From Bacteroides sp. (lineage in GTDB: Bacteria > Bacteroidota > Bacteroidia > Bacteroidales > Bacteroidaceae), in the NCBI GenBank assembly GCA_019414725.1, contig DXLM01000002.1:42322-106321 (forward strand): DNA of 64,000 nucleotides, given 5' to 3'. The stretch's first letter is position 1. Each line of letters opens with the position of its first letter. Shown here in pieces: positions 17,182 to 27,377 of this stretch. A program made the position numbers and the translations under genes. The notes under the pieces were generated by a model that saw nothing but the letters and a program-made list of their open reading frames with translations, ran no database searches and had not been told where the DNA came from.

Positions 17182-18720
17182 TTATTTTACTTCCAGCACT
17201 ACAATTGATTTAGCCGGAAGTTTGACTTGTAATCCATTTTTCTGGATTTTGGCTCCCTTGAAATCTTTAGGAACAACCACATCCGAATGTTCAAATGAAT
17301 TATAGTCGTCAATACTTTCCGAAGTCAGAATACGTCCTGTAACCGATTTAATCGACACATCTCCCAAAGATAAAGTAATATCCTGAGATTCGGTCAAATC
17401 AACATTCGACAACGAGATATGAACAACGCCTTCCTTATTACGTGAAGCTGTCGCACTGACCATCGGGACAATCCGGTCGCCACGCACAATCTTACGCTCA
17501 CACTGCAAATCGAGAGGTAAAAAAGTAGCATCCTGATGTACATTATACATTTCGAACACATGATAAGTAGGAGTCAGTACCATTTTATCTTCCTTTGTCA
17601 GAATCATAGACTGGAGTACATTGGCAATCTGAGCTATATTGGTCATCTTGATCCGGTCTGTATATTTATGGAAAATATCCAATGTCAGCGAAGCAACAAA
17701 AGCATCGCGCAATGTATTTTGCTGAAACAGATGTCCGGATATAGTACCAGGCTCCTCATCCCACCAGGTTCCCCATTCATCGACAATCAATCCTACACGT
17801 TTCTGCGGATCATATTTATCCATAATAGCAATATGACGTTTTATCACATCCTCAATCTCACGACATTTTCCCAATGTCCAGTAATAATCATCCGTTGAAA
17901 AATCCGTTGCAGATCCCTTACTGCCCGACCATCCTGTTACAGTATAATAATGCAAGGAAAGTCCATCCATTTGTTGTGCAGCCCTCTGCATCAGTACCTC
18001 TGTCCAGCGATAATCGTAATCACTTGCTCCACTAGCGATTTTATATAAACGGTTGCCTCCGTAGTTACGGCAATAAGTCTGATAACGGCGATAGAGGTCG
18101 GAATAATATTCCGGATACATATTACCTCCACATCCCCAACTTTCATTTCCTACTCCGATATATTTTACTTTCCAAGGCTTCTCCCTACCGTTTTCTTTGC
18201 GCAATTTCGCCATCGGGCTACCTTGTTCGGCAGTCATATATTCTACCCATTTAGCAAGTTCTTCTACAGTGCCACTACCTACATTGCCACTTATATAAGG
18301 TTCGCAGCCCAATATCTCACAAAGATTCAAAAACTCGTGCGTACCGAAACTATTATCCTCTACCGTTCCACCCCAATTGTTATTCACCATCTTCGGTCTA
18401 TTCTCACGCGGTCCGATACCGTCCATCCAATGATATTCGTCGGCAAAGCAACCACCCGGCCAGCGCAACACGGGGACCTTCAACTTTTTCAAGGCTTCAA
18501 GTACATCTGTGCGATATCCTTTCACATTGGGAATGGAAGAATTTTCTCCTACCCATAAGCCACCATAGATACAAGTTCCCAAATGTTCGGCAAACTGTCC
18601 GTAAATTTCTTTGTTGATAACCTGTTTTCCCTGATCCGGATGAACAGTAACTGTCGCTTTCTGTTGTGCTAAAACCGGTAATGCTGCACAAAATGCCAAC
18701 CCTAAAATAGTGTTTTTCAT
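17182..18720 (-). CDS. Alpha-L-arabinofuranosidase, GH51
   Basis: Releases terminal arabinofuranose from arabinan, arabinoxylan or arabinogalactan side chains. The 512-residue protein has a signal peptide ending near VLAQQ, then EIYGQFAEHLGTCIYGGLWVG, the GH51 N-terminal signature. Acid/base Glu193 is in VGNESWG and nucleophile Glu315 in VDEWGTWW, with a C-terminal beta-sandwich after them. It lies downstream of susD on the same strand but behind a terminator and its own promoter. It probably acts in the periplasm on oligosaccharides imported by the SusC/SusD pair. Confidence 0.95.
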   Translation of the reverse strand: MKNTILGLAFCAALPVLAQQKATVTVHPDQGKQVINKEIYGQFAEHLGTCIYGGLWVGENSSIPNVKGYRTDVLEALKKLKVPVLRWPGGCFADEYHWMDGIGPRENRPKMVNNNWGGTVEDNSFGTHEFLNLCEILGCEPYISGNVGSGTVEELAKWVEYMTAEQGSPMAKLRKENGREKPWKVKYIGVGNESWGCGGNMYPEYYSDLYRRYQTYCRNYGGNRLYKIASGASDYDYRWTEVLMQRAAQQMDGLSLHYYTVTGWSGSKGSATDFSTDDYYWTLGKCREIEDVIKRHIAIMDKYDPQKRVGLIVDEWGTWWDEEPGTISGHLFQQNTLRDAFVASLTLDIFHKYTDRIKMTNIAQIANVLQSMILTKEDKMVLTPTYHVFEMYNVHQDATFLPLDLQCERKIVRGDRIVPMVSATASRNKEGVVHISLSNVDLTESQDITLSLGDVSIKSVTGRILTSESIDDYNSFEHSDVVVPKDFKGAKIQKNGLQVKLPAKSIVVLEVK

Positions 18721-18802
18721 ATGTCCTTAGTTTTTATTTTAATTGTTGAATCTGGCAGAAAAACATTCTTCCACAGTCTGCTTTTCAACCTTTACCCAAC
18801 AG

Positions 18803-18832
18803 CAAAAATAAAAGAAAACCTTTCATTACAAA
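18803..18832 (-). promoter_or_regulatory. Promoter of the GH51 gene
   Basis: The minus strand has TTTG (18832-18829), 18 bases, then TATTTTTG (18810-18803), a complete match to the Bacteroides consensus. The leader would be about 78 bases. The enzyme can therefore be transcribed separately from susC-susD. Confidence 0.8.
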
Positions 18833-18897
18833 AGACAGTATGTTACCATTTAGTAGTCCATTTGTTACATTCAACAGTTTTTGTGAGTGAAGGATAT

Positions 18898-18931
18898 AAA
18901 AAAGATGTGCCAGAACAACTTCCGGCACATC
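18898..18931 (-). terminator. Terminator after susD
   Basis: In the minus transcript GATGTGCC and GGCACATC form an 8-base stem (plus 18924-18931 and 18904-18911), followed by TTTTTT. It separates the susC-susD transcript from the GH51 gene. Confidence 0.8.
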
Positions 18932-18982
18932 CTCTTCATGCGATTTAATTGTAAATCAAAAAATCATTCAATCAGTAACTGA

Positions 18983-21121
18983 TTAATTATTTTTGAATCC
19001 ATAACCATTGGTAATCTTACCTAATGAAGTTTCCAAGATAGAGCTATGGAACGGTACAAAGTAAATAGGAGCTTCACCGTCTACAAAGCCACGGAATACA
19101 TAATCTGAGTAGTCTGATTCATAATCAAGAATATCCTTACCCCAGTTAACCATTGTATAACCATCAGCTTCCAGTGCTTTAGCCTCAGCGCTACCCGGTT
19201 CAATATGCTTAAACAAACCTTGAATAGCCAAGTTTGTACCAGGATTTGCTGAATAGATTGAATTGCCAGTATATCCTTCCCAGTCGTCAAATACACCACG
19301 CCATCCCGGATACATCACTGGATCAGTTTCATCTGTGCACTGGGTAGTCAAACGGTAGCCATACTGAGCCTTTGCATCTACACTCTTAGTCCATACATAT
19401 AATGAAATAGTATTTCCATTTTCGAATGTATAATAACCTTTAGTTTTCAAGCCATTCACCATAGCGGCTAAATCTGCTTTCAATTTCTTAATTGCTTCAG
19501 GAAGTTTTCCTGTACGAATTAAGTCATAACGACGAAGGCCTTCACCACCAAATTCAAGCTTACGTTCTTGCTGAATAGCTTCTTTAATACCTCCCCATTT
19601 AGATATAAATCCATCAAGGTTAGCAAGTTCCGGAGTAGCAAATGCACGATTATGAACCTCTGACAAATACTGTTTAGCAGTAACTTCATCACCCAGTTCA
19701 GCCTTTACTTCTGCTAACATCAGGATAACATCTGACATACGTACAAACGGATTATTGATACCAGACTGACGCTGTTTTTCCCAACGTGGTTCAGGCTGAC
19801 GGTTTTCGTCCCATTTATTATTAGCGATACCACCACCATTAGCTTGTGAACCTGGTACAAATGGCAATAGTTTTTCCACACCATTTTTTCCATCTGTACC
19901 GGTAACAGTACAAGTTACATCTCGACGCATATCATTCGGATCGAAATCTCCATAATAGTAAGTAGGGTGGAAACGGCTCTGACCATAGTTCTTACATGGA
20001 TAGTTATTAGAACCACCAGCTGAGCTAGGACGTCCGAAAGCATATGGACGTTCAGTCTGTACACCTCTTGTTTCAGGTATTTCATAAATACTTTCAGATG
20101 AAAGAACCAGATTATCATTCTGCTGGAATACATACTGATACGGATTTCCAAATGCTTGACCATTAGAACCTGCAGCACGAGGGTCTACAGTACATAATGC
20201 AGCTGTTCCTGGATTATCCACACAATTCTGTAAGTATCTTTCGGCTATTTCATAGAACTTTTCATAATCAGTACGGCGACCATAGAAAGCATTGTTAGCA
20301 TCTACAGTATTTAACTTGTCGAAGCTCAAAACGTTTCCATCCAAATCCTTATAAAAATCAGCACCTAAATCAGTACGACGTGTTGAATAACCACCTGCAT
20401 ATAAACACATACGACCAATCAATGCATCTACATAATTACGAGTCATCATACTTGCATCAGCACCGACATTTTCACCCAAATAATACATATAAGGTTCAAC
20501 CTGCATCAGTTTATTGATATGATATTCATAAATCTGATCACGCGGAGTCAAGCCTTCAGCGGCTACACCTGGTTCCAAATTATGAGGTACATCTCCCCAA
20601 AAACGAAGCAACTCGTGATAAGCTGTAGCACGCAAAGCAACAGCCTGTCCGTAAAGGTCAGTCATTTCAGTTACCGATCCTGTTCCTGCTTCTATATCCT
20701 TATAAGTATCTGTTCCTTCAATAGCATTACAAAGTGTATTACATGTAGCGATAATGCTATACAAAGCCGGCCATGCATTTACACCATTATTACCAGCTGA
20801 ATTTATATCAAAACTAGATGTGCCACCATAATACAAGTTTTCAGGGATATGACGTGCTTGTGCATCATAACCTTCAGGATGGCGCTCTGAGTCAGAACCA
20901 CAAACCACCAAGTCATAAAACAAGCCATTAGCATGCACATAAGCTTTTGCACGCCATTTTTCGTAAGCTTCCATCAAAGCACCTCGTGCAGTCGAAATAT
21001 CTCCAAAAACAAAGTCTGGAGTTGCTTCAGATGGTGAAGATGAATCCAAGAAATCTTCACACGAAGTCATATTGAGCATTAATAGCCCAATACCAAGATA
21101 TGTATATAATAATTTTTTCAT
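18983..21121 (-). CDS. SusD/RagB-like surface glycan-binding lipoprotein
   Basis: A 712-residue outer-membrane lipoprotein that caps a SusC-type transporter and binds the glycan. The signal peptide ends in LNMTSC with Cys21 as lipidation site, followed by EDFLD, and the TPR-like helical fold of SusD follows. ALRATAYHELLRFWGDVPH and RLYDLIRTGK-like sequence (RRYDLIRTGKLPEAI) are typical. It is somewhat longer than SusD itself (about 550), as is common. It begins 33 bases after susC. Confidence 0.94.
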   Translation of the reverse strand: MKKLLYTYLGIGLLMLNMTSCEDFLDSSSPSEATPDFVFGDISTARGALMEAYEKWRAKAYVHANGLFYDLVVCGSDSERHPEGYDAQARHIPENLYYGGTSSFDINSAGNNGVNAWPALYSIIATCNTLCNAIEGTDTYKDIEAGTGSVTEMTDLYGQAVALRATAYHELLRFWGDVPHNLEPGVAAEGLTPRDQIYEYHINKLMQVEPYMYYLGENVGADASMMTRNYVDALIGRMCLYAGGYSTRRTDLGADFYKDLDGNVLSFDKLNTVDANNAFYGRRTDYEKFYEIAERYLQNCVDNPGTAALCTVDPRAAGSNGQAFGNPYQYVFQQNDNLVLSSESIYEIPETRGVQTERPYAFGRPSSAGGSNNYPCKNYGQSRFHPTYYYGDFDPNDMRRDVTCTVTGTDGKNGVEKLLPFVPGSQANGGGIANNKWDENRQPEPRWEKQRQSGINNPFVRMSDVILMLAEVKAELGDEVTAKQYLSEVHNRAFATPELANLDGFISKWGGIKEAIQQERKLEFGGEGLRRYDLIRTGKLPEAIKKLKADLAAMVNGLKTKGYYTFENGNTISLYVWTKSVDAKAQYGYRLTTQCTDETDPVMYPGWRGVFDDWEGYTGNSIYSANPGTNLAIQGLFKHIEPGSAEAKALEADGYTMVNWGKDILDYESDYSDYVFRGFVDGEAPIYFVPFHSSILETSLGKITNGYGFKNN

Positions 21122-21154
21122 TGCGTTTTATTGATTAGTTAACAGATTATTTAA

Positions 21155-24100
21155 TTAGAATGTAATGTTTACACCAAATGTAAATGTTCTTGCACGAGGA
21201 TATGTACCATAGTCCATACCTAACAACGGATAGTTTCCAGTATTGGCAGCTGTTGTACTCTTATTCGGATCGGCATTAACTTCCGGATCAATACCTGAAT
21301 AACCTGTAATTGTGAACAAATTACCAGCAGTTGCATAAACACGTGCACGCTGCATACCAATCTTTTTGGTCCATGCCTTCGGGAATGTATAACCAACAGT
21401 CAATGTATTCAAACGTAAGAATGAAGCATCTTCAACAAATGTAGATAAAACTGTACCGTTTTCCATATAAGGAACACCATATTTAGCACCAGTATTTAAT
21501 GCATCCAATGCATCCGGTTCAACAACAGGAACCAATTCACCATTCTGAATATCATAGATTTGATAACAATCGCTGATGAACTCCAATTTATTGGCACCTG
21601 CACCTGTATCTTTATTACCATACATATTAATCAAAGAGTTTACATTGTATACATGACCTCCTGCTGCCCATGCAAATCCGGCACTGAAATCAATATCCTT
21701 CCATGTCATGTTTAAATTGAAACCACCGGTATGAGGATGAGTGATTTCACCTAAATCAGCAACGTCTTCTGTATCTGCGACTCCATTACCATCCAAGTCA
21801 CGCAATTTAACAGCACCAGGGAATGCTTTTTGACCTTCTGGCAAATTATAATGGCTAGGATAATTACCAACCTGATTACCCAAATCAGCCACTCCAGGTT
21901 TCAAGGTATAGGTCTTAGTTGCCGGATCATAGTTGAAGTCAGCAGTTGTATAATAACCATCACAAATATATCCACGAATCAAACCAACAGGCTTTCCTTC
22001 ACGGAATTCATAATCATAAGTCGGAGTTGTAGCACTAGAAGCCCATTGAGAACCATACTGTGCAATGATATTATCAGCCAGTTCGTCAATATTATTGTGG
22101 TTGTAGTTATAAGTTGCAGAAACTCCTAATGTAAAGTCTTTAGTACGAAGAATATCATAGTTTAAAGCAATTTCAATACCTTTATTTGAGGTCTGACCAA
22201 TATTTTGATACTGATATGAATAACCTGTAGTTTCATCAATAGGGATACACATCAACAAGTCTTTTGTCGTATTCCAATAAGCATCAATGGTACCAGAAAG
22301 GCGATTATTAAAGAAACCGAAGTCAAGACCGATATTTCTTGAAATAGTAGTTTCCCATTTCAAATCAGGATTAGAAAGCATACCGCTAGGTTTATATCCT
22401 GAATAAGTCTGACCATTGAAAGTTACAGTTGTAGACTCCCATGTTTCTCTCCAAAGGCTGGCATCAATATTATCAGCTCCTGCCATACCATAAGACAAAC
22501 GAAGTTTCAAATTATCCAACCAGCTACGAGTACCTTCCATAAATGATTCATCAGAAAGACGCCAAGCTAATGCACCTGCAGGGAAGTATCCCCAACGGTG
22601 ATTCGGAGCAAACTTAGAAGAACCATCGGCACGGAATGTAACGGTCAACAAGTAGCGATCCAACAATGAATAGTTAGCACGTGCAAAGAAAGAAACAGTC
22701 TTATCAGGAGTACCAATTGAATTGCTAAACTTATCTTTTGCCAGACTCTTGTCTGTCTGATCAATCATACCAAAAGCTTGATCAAAATCGAAACCTGCTG
22801 GATATCCGTGACCTTCAATTTCAGTTGAATTTGATTTAGAAACAATAGTTTCCTGACCTAACAAGAATGACAAGCTATGTTTATCACTCAAGCCTTGAAC
22901 CTGATAATTCAACGTATTTACATTACGCAAATTATAACCTTCACTACGAGTAAGTTTTGCTACCTTATGACCTTGAGTCAAACCGTTTTCATAATATTTA
23001 GTTTCACCCCAGTTACGGCCTGCACCAACTTCAGCACGTAAAGTCAGACCTTCAATAATATCCCATGATAAAGCAGCTATACTTCTTACTCGCTGTTTTC
23101 TTGCAATGTTCTGAACATCGTTAGTCCAGTCAACCGGGCTACCATAAGAAGTATCAACGTTATCAGCTCCCAAACCAAATCCACCGAATGCATTAGGATC
23201 ACCCAAAGGATTATCAATAGGACGCCAACGATATGCACCAGATAATAAAGAACCTTTACCGTTTGTTGAAGATTCCTTTCCAGTTGTCTGGTCTTCAGAA
23301 TAACGTATATCAACATCTAATTTCAGGTTTTTCAACAGTTCCTGATTCAACTTCAATGATGTATTGAAACGGTTATAACCTGAATTAATCTTGATACCCT
23401 CATCATTCAGATAGTTGACATTTAATACAAATTTTGTTTTTTCACTACCTCCTGAAATTGAAAGGTTATGAGTATGTGCAATAGCATTACGCAACATATC
23501 ATCAGTCCAGTCGTGTACGTCCACATTCGCATAGTCAGCAAAATGATTACCATAGGCAGCGCCTAATCCAAAGTATTTTGCTACACCATCAGCACTAACA
23601 GCACCACCAGTTCTTTCCAATGCATCAGCATATGCCCACTGATACTTCACGTAATCTTGTGCACTAAGCGGATCCAAGGTTTTAGCTGCAGCCTTTGTCT
23701 GTACGTATCCATTATAAGTAACAGACAGCTTATCAGTCTTCGCTCCCTTTGTAGTAACCAAAATTACACCATTTGCACCACGAGCACCATAAATAGCTGT
23801 AGATGAAGCATCTTTCAATACATCGATTGTTTCAATCTGATCTGCCGGAATATCAGAAATAGAACTTACCGGAAATCCATCTACAATAAACAACGGGTCA
23901 TTACTCTGTGTAATAGAACCTCCACCACGAACGCGGATAGAAACTTCTGCACCTGGACGACCGTCTTGTGAAACAACTGATACACCGGCCAATTTCCCTT
24001 GTAAAGCCTGAGATACATCTGATACAGGATTAGCAGTTAAAGTTTCATTACTTACTGATGCAACAGAACCTGTCAAGTCACGTTTCTTAACAGTTCCATA

Positions 24101-24439
24101 ACCGATAACCACAACTTCGTCCAATGTTTCAGTATCTTCTTTTAAGATAATGTTAAACGAAGTTTGATTTCCTACAGGAATAGACTGCTGAACATAACCT
24201 ACATAAGTAATAGTAAGCACGTCGGAATTTTTCACATCTGAGATTGCAAACTTTCCATCAAAATCAGTAATAGTACCATTTGTTGTACCTTTGACTAATA
24301 CATTTACACCGATCATAGGTTCACCTGTACCATCTTTAATGACACCAGTAATCTGTTTACCCTGCGCAAATGCTAGCACACAGAACATACTCAGTAAGAA
24401 CGTAGAGTATACTCTTCTTAAAAGCAGTAGTCGATTCAT
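21155..24439 (-). CDS. SusC/RagA-like TonB-dependent outer-membrane transporter
   Basis: A 1094-residue TonB-dependent porin that imports oligosaccharides. A signal peptide ends near AFAQ. A carboxypeptidase-regulatory-like domain follows (about 28-105, ITGVIKDGTGEPMIGVNVLV), then the SusC linker DEVVVIGYGTVKKRDLTGSV, the plug domain and a long beta-barrel ending in FGVNITF. It forms a pair with the SusD-like lipoprotein. No sensor-regulator (HTCS, ECF sigma/anti-sigma or AraC type) is adjacent, and there is no N-terminal signalling extension suggesting anti-sigma control. Confidence 0.95.
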   Translation of the reverse strand: MNRLLLLRRVYSTFLLSMFCVLAFAQGKQITGVIKDGTGEPMIGVNVLVKGTTNGTITDFDGKFAISDVKNSDVLTITYVGYVQQSIPVGNQTSFNIILKEDTETLDEVVVIGYGTVKKRDLTGSVASVSNETLTANPVSDVSQALQGKLAGVSVVSQDGRPGAEVSIRVRGGGSITQSNDPLFIVDGFPVSSISDIPADQIETIDVLKDASSTAIYGARGANGVILVTTKGAKTDKLSVTYNGYVQTKAAAKTLDPLSAQDYVKYQWAYADALERTGGAVSADGVAKYFGLGAAYGNHFADYANVDVHDWTDDMLRNAIAHTHNLSISGGSEKTKFVLNVNYLNDEGIKINSGYNRFNTSLKLNQELLKNLKLDVDIRYSEDQTTGKESSTNGKGSLLSGAYRWRPIDNPLGDPNAFGGFGLGADNVDTSYGSPVDWTNDVQNIARKQRVRSIAALSWDIIEGLTLRAEVGAGRNWGETKYYENGLTQGHKVAKLTRSEGYNLRNVNTLNYQVQGLSDKHSLSFLLGQETIVSKSNSTEIEGHGYPAGFDFDQAFGMIDQTDKSLAKDKFSNSIGTPDKTVSFFARANYSLLDRYLLTVTFRADGSSKFAPNHRWGYFPAGALAWRLSDESFMEGTRSWLDNLKLRLSYGMAGADNIDASLWRETWESTTVTFNGQTYSGYKPSGMLSNPDLKWETTISRNIGLDFGFFNNRLSGTIDAYWNTTKDLLMCIPIDETTGYSYQYQNIGQTSNKGIEIALNYDILRTKDFTLGVSATYNYNHNNIDELADNIIAQYGSQWASSATTPTYDYEFREGKPVGLIRGYICDGYYTTADFNYDPATKTYTLKPGVADLGNQVGNYPSHYNLPEGQKAFPGAVKLRDLDGNGVADTEDVADLGEITHPHTGGFNLNMTWKDIDFSAGFAWAAGGHVYNVNSLINMYGNKDTGAGANKLEFISDCYQIYDIQNGELVPVVEPDALDALNTGAKYGVPYMENGTVLSTFVEDASFLRLNTLTVGYTFPKAWTKKIGMQRARVYATAGNLFTITGYSGIDPEVNADPNKSTTAANTGNYPLLGMDYGTYPRARTFTFGVNITF

Positions 24440-24500
24440 ACGTGTTTTTTTAGTTTAGATAATAAATAAAGTTAAGTGTTCTCATTTAATCATAACACTC

Positions 24501-24508
24501 CAAAATTA
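24501..24508 (-). promoter_or_regulatory. Candidate -7 box for susC-susD
   Basis: TAATTTTG on the minus strand, a full -7 match about 62 bases upstream of the susC ATG. No -33 TTTG is seen at 18-20 bases, which would suit a promoter needing an activator. Confidence 0.5.
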
Positions 24509-24578
24509 GAATTTTTTAATGAACAGCCATGGAGAGAAAATGTTTTTTTGGTGGTAAAAATTGGTTTTTAACAGTTCG

Positions 24579-25406
24579 TCAATATTTATGCAGAACAACC
24601 AAAACGACTTCACTCGGTGTAAACAAACGGATATCCTTGCGGGAAGTACCTATTCCATTTGTTATAATAACCGGTATACCAGCAGAGTTATATTTCAGCC
24701 CACTCAAAAAGCGAGATCCATATTTTGAGAAATGAGCTGGAGTATATCGTCCGAAAAAGCTGACCTGTCCACCATGAGTATGTCCAGCCAAAGCCAGATC
24801 CGTATTGCTGACATCCACATCCTCTACATAATCGGGCGTATGAGTCAGCATGATGACATAATCTTCTGCCTGAAGCGACAGTGTAGGTGAAATACCGTTT
24901 TTTGTCAAATCGAACGGATTGCGGATTCCACAAAGTAAAATATACTGGTTTCCTTTCCATAACGTATCTACCTGATGTTCGAGCAACCGGATACCGGTTC
25001 GTTCCATTTCCTGTCTGACTATCTCATAATTGGCATTGTTCTCATGATTGCCCATTACTCCATAAGTGCCATAAGGTACACAAACCTGATAAAGCACGTC
25101 AAAAAGCTCCGACAAGTTTCCACCATTCCGTCCCCGATAATCTCCTCCCAATAATAACAGGTCAGCGTCAGCTGCTTGCAGGGCTTTCAGTAAACCAGGA
25201 AGTCTTTTCTTTCCGAAACGACTTTCATAATGAAAATCGGATGCAAACGCAATACGAAATCCATCAAACGAATCGGGCAGTTGTTCGCTATATATATCAT
25301 ATTTTTTTATACGCCCTATCCCATGATATTTCGATAAAGAAGCTGTGGCACACGACGAGAATAAAACAGCTGATACAAGAAATGAAAACCAAACTAATTT
25401 TTTCAT
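24579..25406 (-). CDS. Metallophosphoesterase lipoprotein (YaeI/YkuE-like)
   Basis: A 275-residue calcineurin-like phosphoesterase with all core metal motifs: SDFHYE, GGDYRG, GNHEN, THTPD and GHTHGG. The frame extends to 25523, but MKKLVWFSFLVSAVLFSSC at 25406 is a clean lipoprotein signal (Cys19). The promoter lies inside the extension, so 25406 is the start. Relatives act on membrane-linked phosphodiesters, including lipid A precursors. The substrate here is not determined. It is divergent from menA. Confidence 0.88.
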   Translation of the reverse strand: MKKLVWFSFLVSAVLFSSCATASLSKYHGIGRIKKYDIYSEQLPDSFDGFRIAFASDFHYESRFGKKRLPGLLKALQAADADLLLLGGDYRGRNGGNLSELFDVLYQVCVPYGTYGVMGNHENNANYEIVRQEMERTGIRLLEHQVDTLWKGNQYILLCGIRNPFDLTKNGISPTLSLQAEDYVIMLTHTPDYVEDVDVSNTDLALAGHTHGGQVSFFGRYTPAHFSKYGSRFLSGLKYNSAGIPVIITNGIGTSRKDIRLFTPSEVVLVVLHKY

Positions 25407-25430
25407 GGCTATATTACTAGAATTTTCAAA

Positions 25431-25462
25431 CGAAAATAACACTTTTCCATTGCCCAGGCAAA
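25431..25462 (-). promoter_or_regulatory. Promoter of the metallophosphoesterase gene
   Basis: Minus strand TTTG (25462-25459), 20 bases, then TATTTTCG (25438-25431), one mismatch from the -7 consensus. It decides the start at 25406. Confidence 0.65.
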
Positions 25463-25479
25463 GTCTCAACAGAATTTCA

Positions 25480-25487
25480 TAACTTTG
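25480..25487 (+). promoter_or_regulatory. -7 box of menA
   Basis: TAACTTTG, a full match, 24 bases before the menA ATG. No clear -33 element. Confidence 0.6.
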
Positions 25488-25511
25488 TACTGTTAAAAAC
25501 AAATCAGATTT

Positions 25512-26402
25512 ATGGTAAAACAAAACTCTACAAAAGCCTGGTTACTTGCCAGCCGTCCGAAGACTTTGACAGCAGCTTCTATTCCTGTCATGCTAGGCTG
25601 TGCACTTGCTTTCATGTACGGACACTTCCAATTAATTCCTGCCATACTATGTTTTCTCTTTGCTTTCCTAATGCAGATAGATGCTAATTTTATAAACGAT
25701 TTATACGATTACCTGAAAGGAAGCGACCGTGAAGACAGACTCGGTCCGGAACGTGCCTGTGCCCAAGGCTGGATTTCTCCTTCCGGAATGAAAAAAGGGA
25801 TTCTTGTAACTACTGCACTAGCTGCAGTAACAGGGCTTTTCCTGCTAGGATATGGTGGTTGGGAAATGATTCCAGTAGGTATTGCTTGTATTATTTTTGC
25901 TTTCCTATATACTACCGGACCTTATCCGCTTGCCTATCATGGCTGGGGCGATATACTGGTTCTGGTATTCTTCGGATTTGTACCTGTAGGATGTACTTTC
26001 TATGTCATGGCACATGACTGGAATACCTCGGTAACAATGGCCTCACTCGCCTGTGGATTCGTTATCGACACATTACTTATGGTAAATAACTTCCGCGACA
26101 GAGAACAGGATGCCATAAGCGGAAAGAAAACCATCGTCGTACGGTTAGGTGCACGTGCCGGACTTATTCTATATTTTCTACTGGGATTGGCTGCATGCTG
26201 GAGCTGTTTCTATTTTGTCACCGAAGGCAGACTGTGGGCTGCTATCTTACCTCAGATTTATCTTTTATTTCATATTCTCACCACAATGAAAATGGCACGA
26301 ATTAACAGGGGAAAAGAACTGAACGCCATTTTGGGAGAAACATCACGAAACATGCTGTTATTCGGGATATTACTCACCGCAGGATTATTGATTCCAGCTT
26401 GA
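25512..26402 (+). CDS. menA: 1,4-dihydroxy-2-naphthoate polyprenyltransferase
   Basis: Attaches the polyprenyl tail to DHNA in menaquinone synthesis, in the inner membrane. The 296-residue UbiA-family protein has several membrane helices and the two Asp-rich motifs: NDLYDYLKGSDRED (first) and NNFRDREQD (second). The MenA type is indicated by SRPKTLTAASIPVMLG at the N-terminus. Other men genes are not in this window. An acyltransferase gene follows 24 bases downstream on the same strand. Confidence 0.93.
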   Translation: MVKQNSTKAWLLASRPKTLTAASIPVMLGCALAFMYGHFQLIPAILCFLFAFLMQIDANFINDLYDYLKGSDREDRLGPERACAQGWISPSGMKKGILVTTALAAVTGLFLLGYGGWEMIPVGIACIIFAFLYTTGPYPLAYHGWGDILVLVFFGFVPVGCTFYVMAHDWNTSVTMASLACGFVIDTLLMVNNFRDREQDAISGKKTIVVRLGARAGLILYFLLGLAACWSCFYFVTEGRLWAAILPQIYLLFHILTTMKMARINRGKELNAILGETSRNMLLFGILLTAGLLIPA

Positions 26403-26426
26403 CACAACTGTTAATTTGTTATTTCC

Positions 26427-27377
26427 ATGAACAGCAGAGTAAAAGAACTTGATTTTCTAAAGTGTATATTCATCATCCTGATGATTATTTTCCATCTGGT
26501 ATACATCGGCGACTCGTATCCGTATGCCAAGCAAGTAGTCTATACCTTCCACATGTCAGCTTTTCTTGTCATTTCCGGATATCTGAATAATGTAAACAAG
26601 AAAATCAAAGCTTTCGGACGGAGTCTGCTTTGGATATTCATTCCTTATGTTTGTATGGAAACCGGATACGTCATCATGTCGGCCATTCTCCCCGTAAGGG
26701 AAAAGATTACCGAATTGTCAGCCGGACTTTTATTGCATAAAGCCATCATTGCTCCCATGGGACCTTATTGGTATCTCCATACCCTGATGCTCTGTAATGC
26801 CAGCTATTACCTGATGTACAGGATGACAAATAAATGGAAAGGAATTACTCGCTTCATCCTTTTAGGAATATTATTATATGGACTTTCAGAGTTGAAGTTA
26901 TTGACATTTGCCAATGCCATTTATTTTCTGGCAGGAGTAGCTATCCGACAAAGCGGAAGCAATATCATCCGTATTTTCCAACCCAGCCTCTTGGCCTTGT
27001 TCCCACTGATTATACTCTGTTACTTCCCCGAAAATCTGAATCGAGGAACACTGGCAGGAGTAACTATTACATATCTGGTAATCAGCTTGCTGCTGGCAAT
27101 CTACACTTATCTAACGGAACAAATAAAAAGGATTCTTCTTTATATTGGCAGTAATACACTGGTTATTCTGCTCTTTTCACCCGTGTTTACTATTTTGTCA
27201 AAACTCTACCTGCCGCTCTTTACTTTCGATGCGACAGGCATTTGTTTTACGATAGTTTCGGTAGTTTTTGTTATCTGCGGATGTTTCGGCGTAACTTACA
27301 TATTCGACCGATTACATATCTCGCCTTACTTTTTAGGAAAGAAGCAAATGCTTCCTCCCTATTCTTCTGCCCACTAG
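26427..27377 (+). CDS. Acyltransferase-3 family membrane protein
   Basis: A 316-residue polytopic membrane protein with the acyltransferase-3 opening: KELDFLKCIFIILMIIFHLV (the usual R/K-x-D-LKG-like region with a catalytic His), then FHMSAFLVISGYL. About ten hydrophobic helices follow. Such enzymes acetylate or succinylate extracellular sugars. The substrate cannot be guessed from its neighbours. Its stop codon overlaps that of the convergent ispF gene by 3 bases (the genes share CTAG), with no terminator between them. Confidence 0.88.
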   Translation: MNSRVKELDFLKCIFIILMIIFHLVYIGDSYPYAKQVVYTFHMSAFLVISGYLNNVNKKIKAFGRSLLWIFIPYVCMETGYVIMSAILPVREKITELSAGLLLHKAIIAPMGPYWYLHTLMLCNASYYLMYRMTNKWKGITRFILLGILLYGLSELKLLTFANAIYFLAGVAIRQSGSNIIRIFQPSLLALFPLIILCYFPENLNRGTLAGVTITYLVISLLLAIYTYLTEQIKRILLYIGSNTLVILLFSPVFTILSKLYLPLFTFDATGICFTIVSVVFVICGCFGVTYIFDRLHISPYFLGKKQMLPPYSSAH

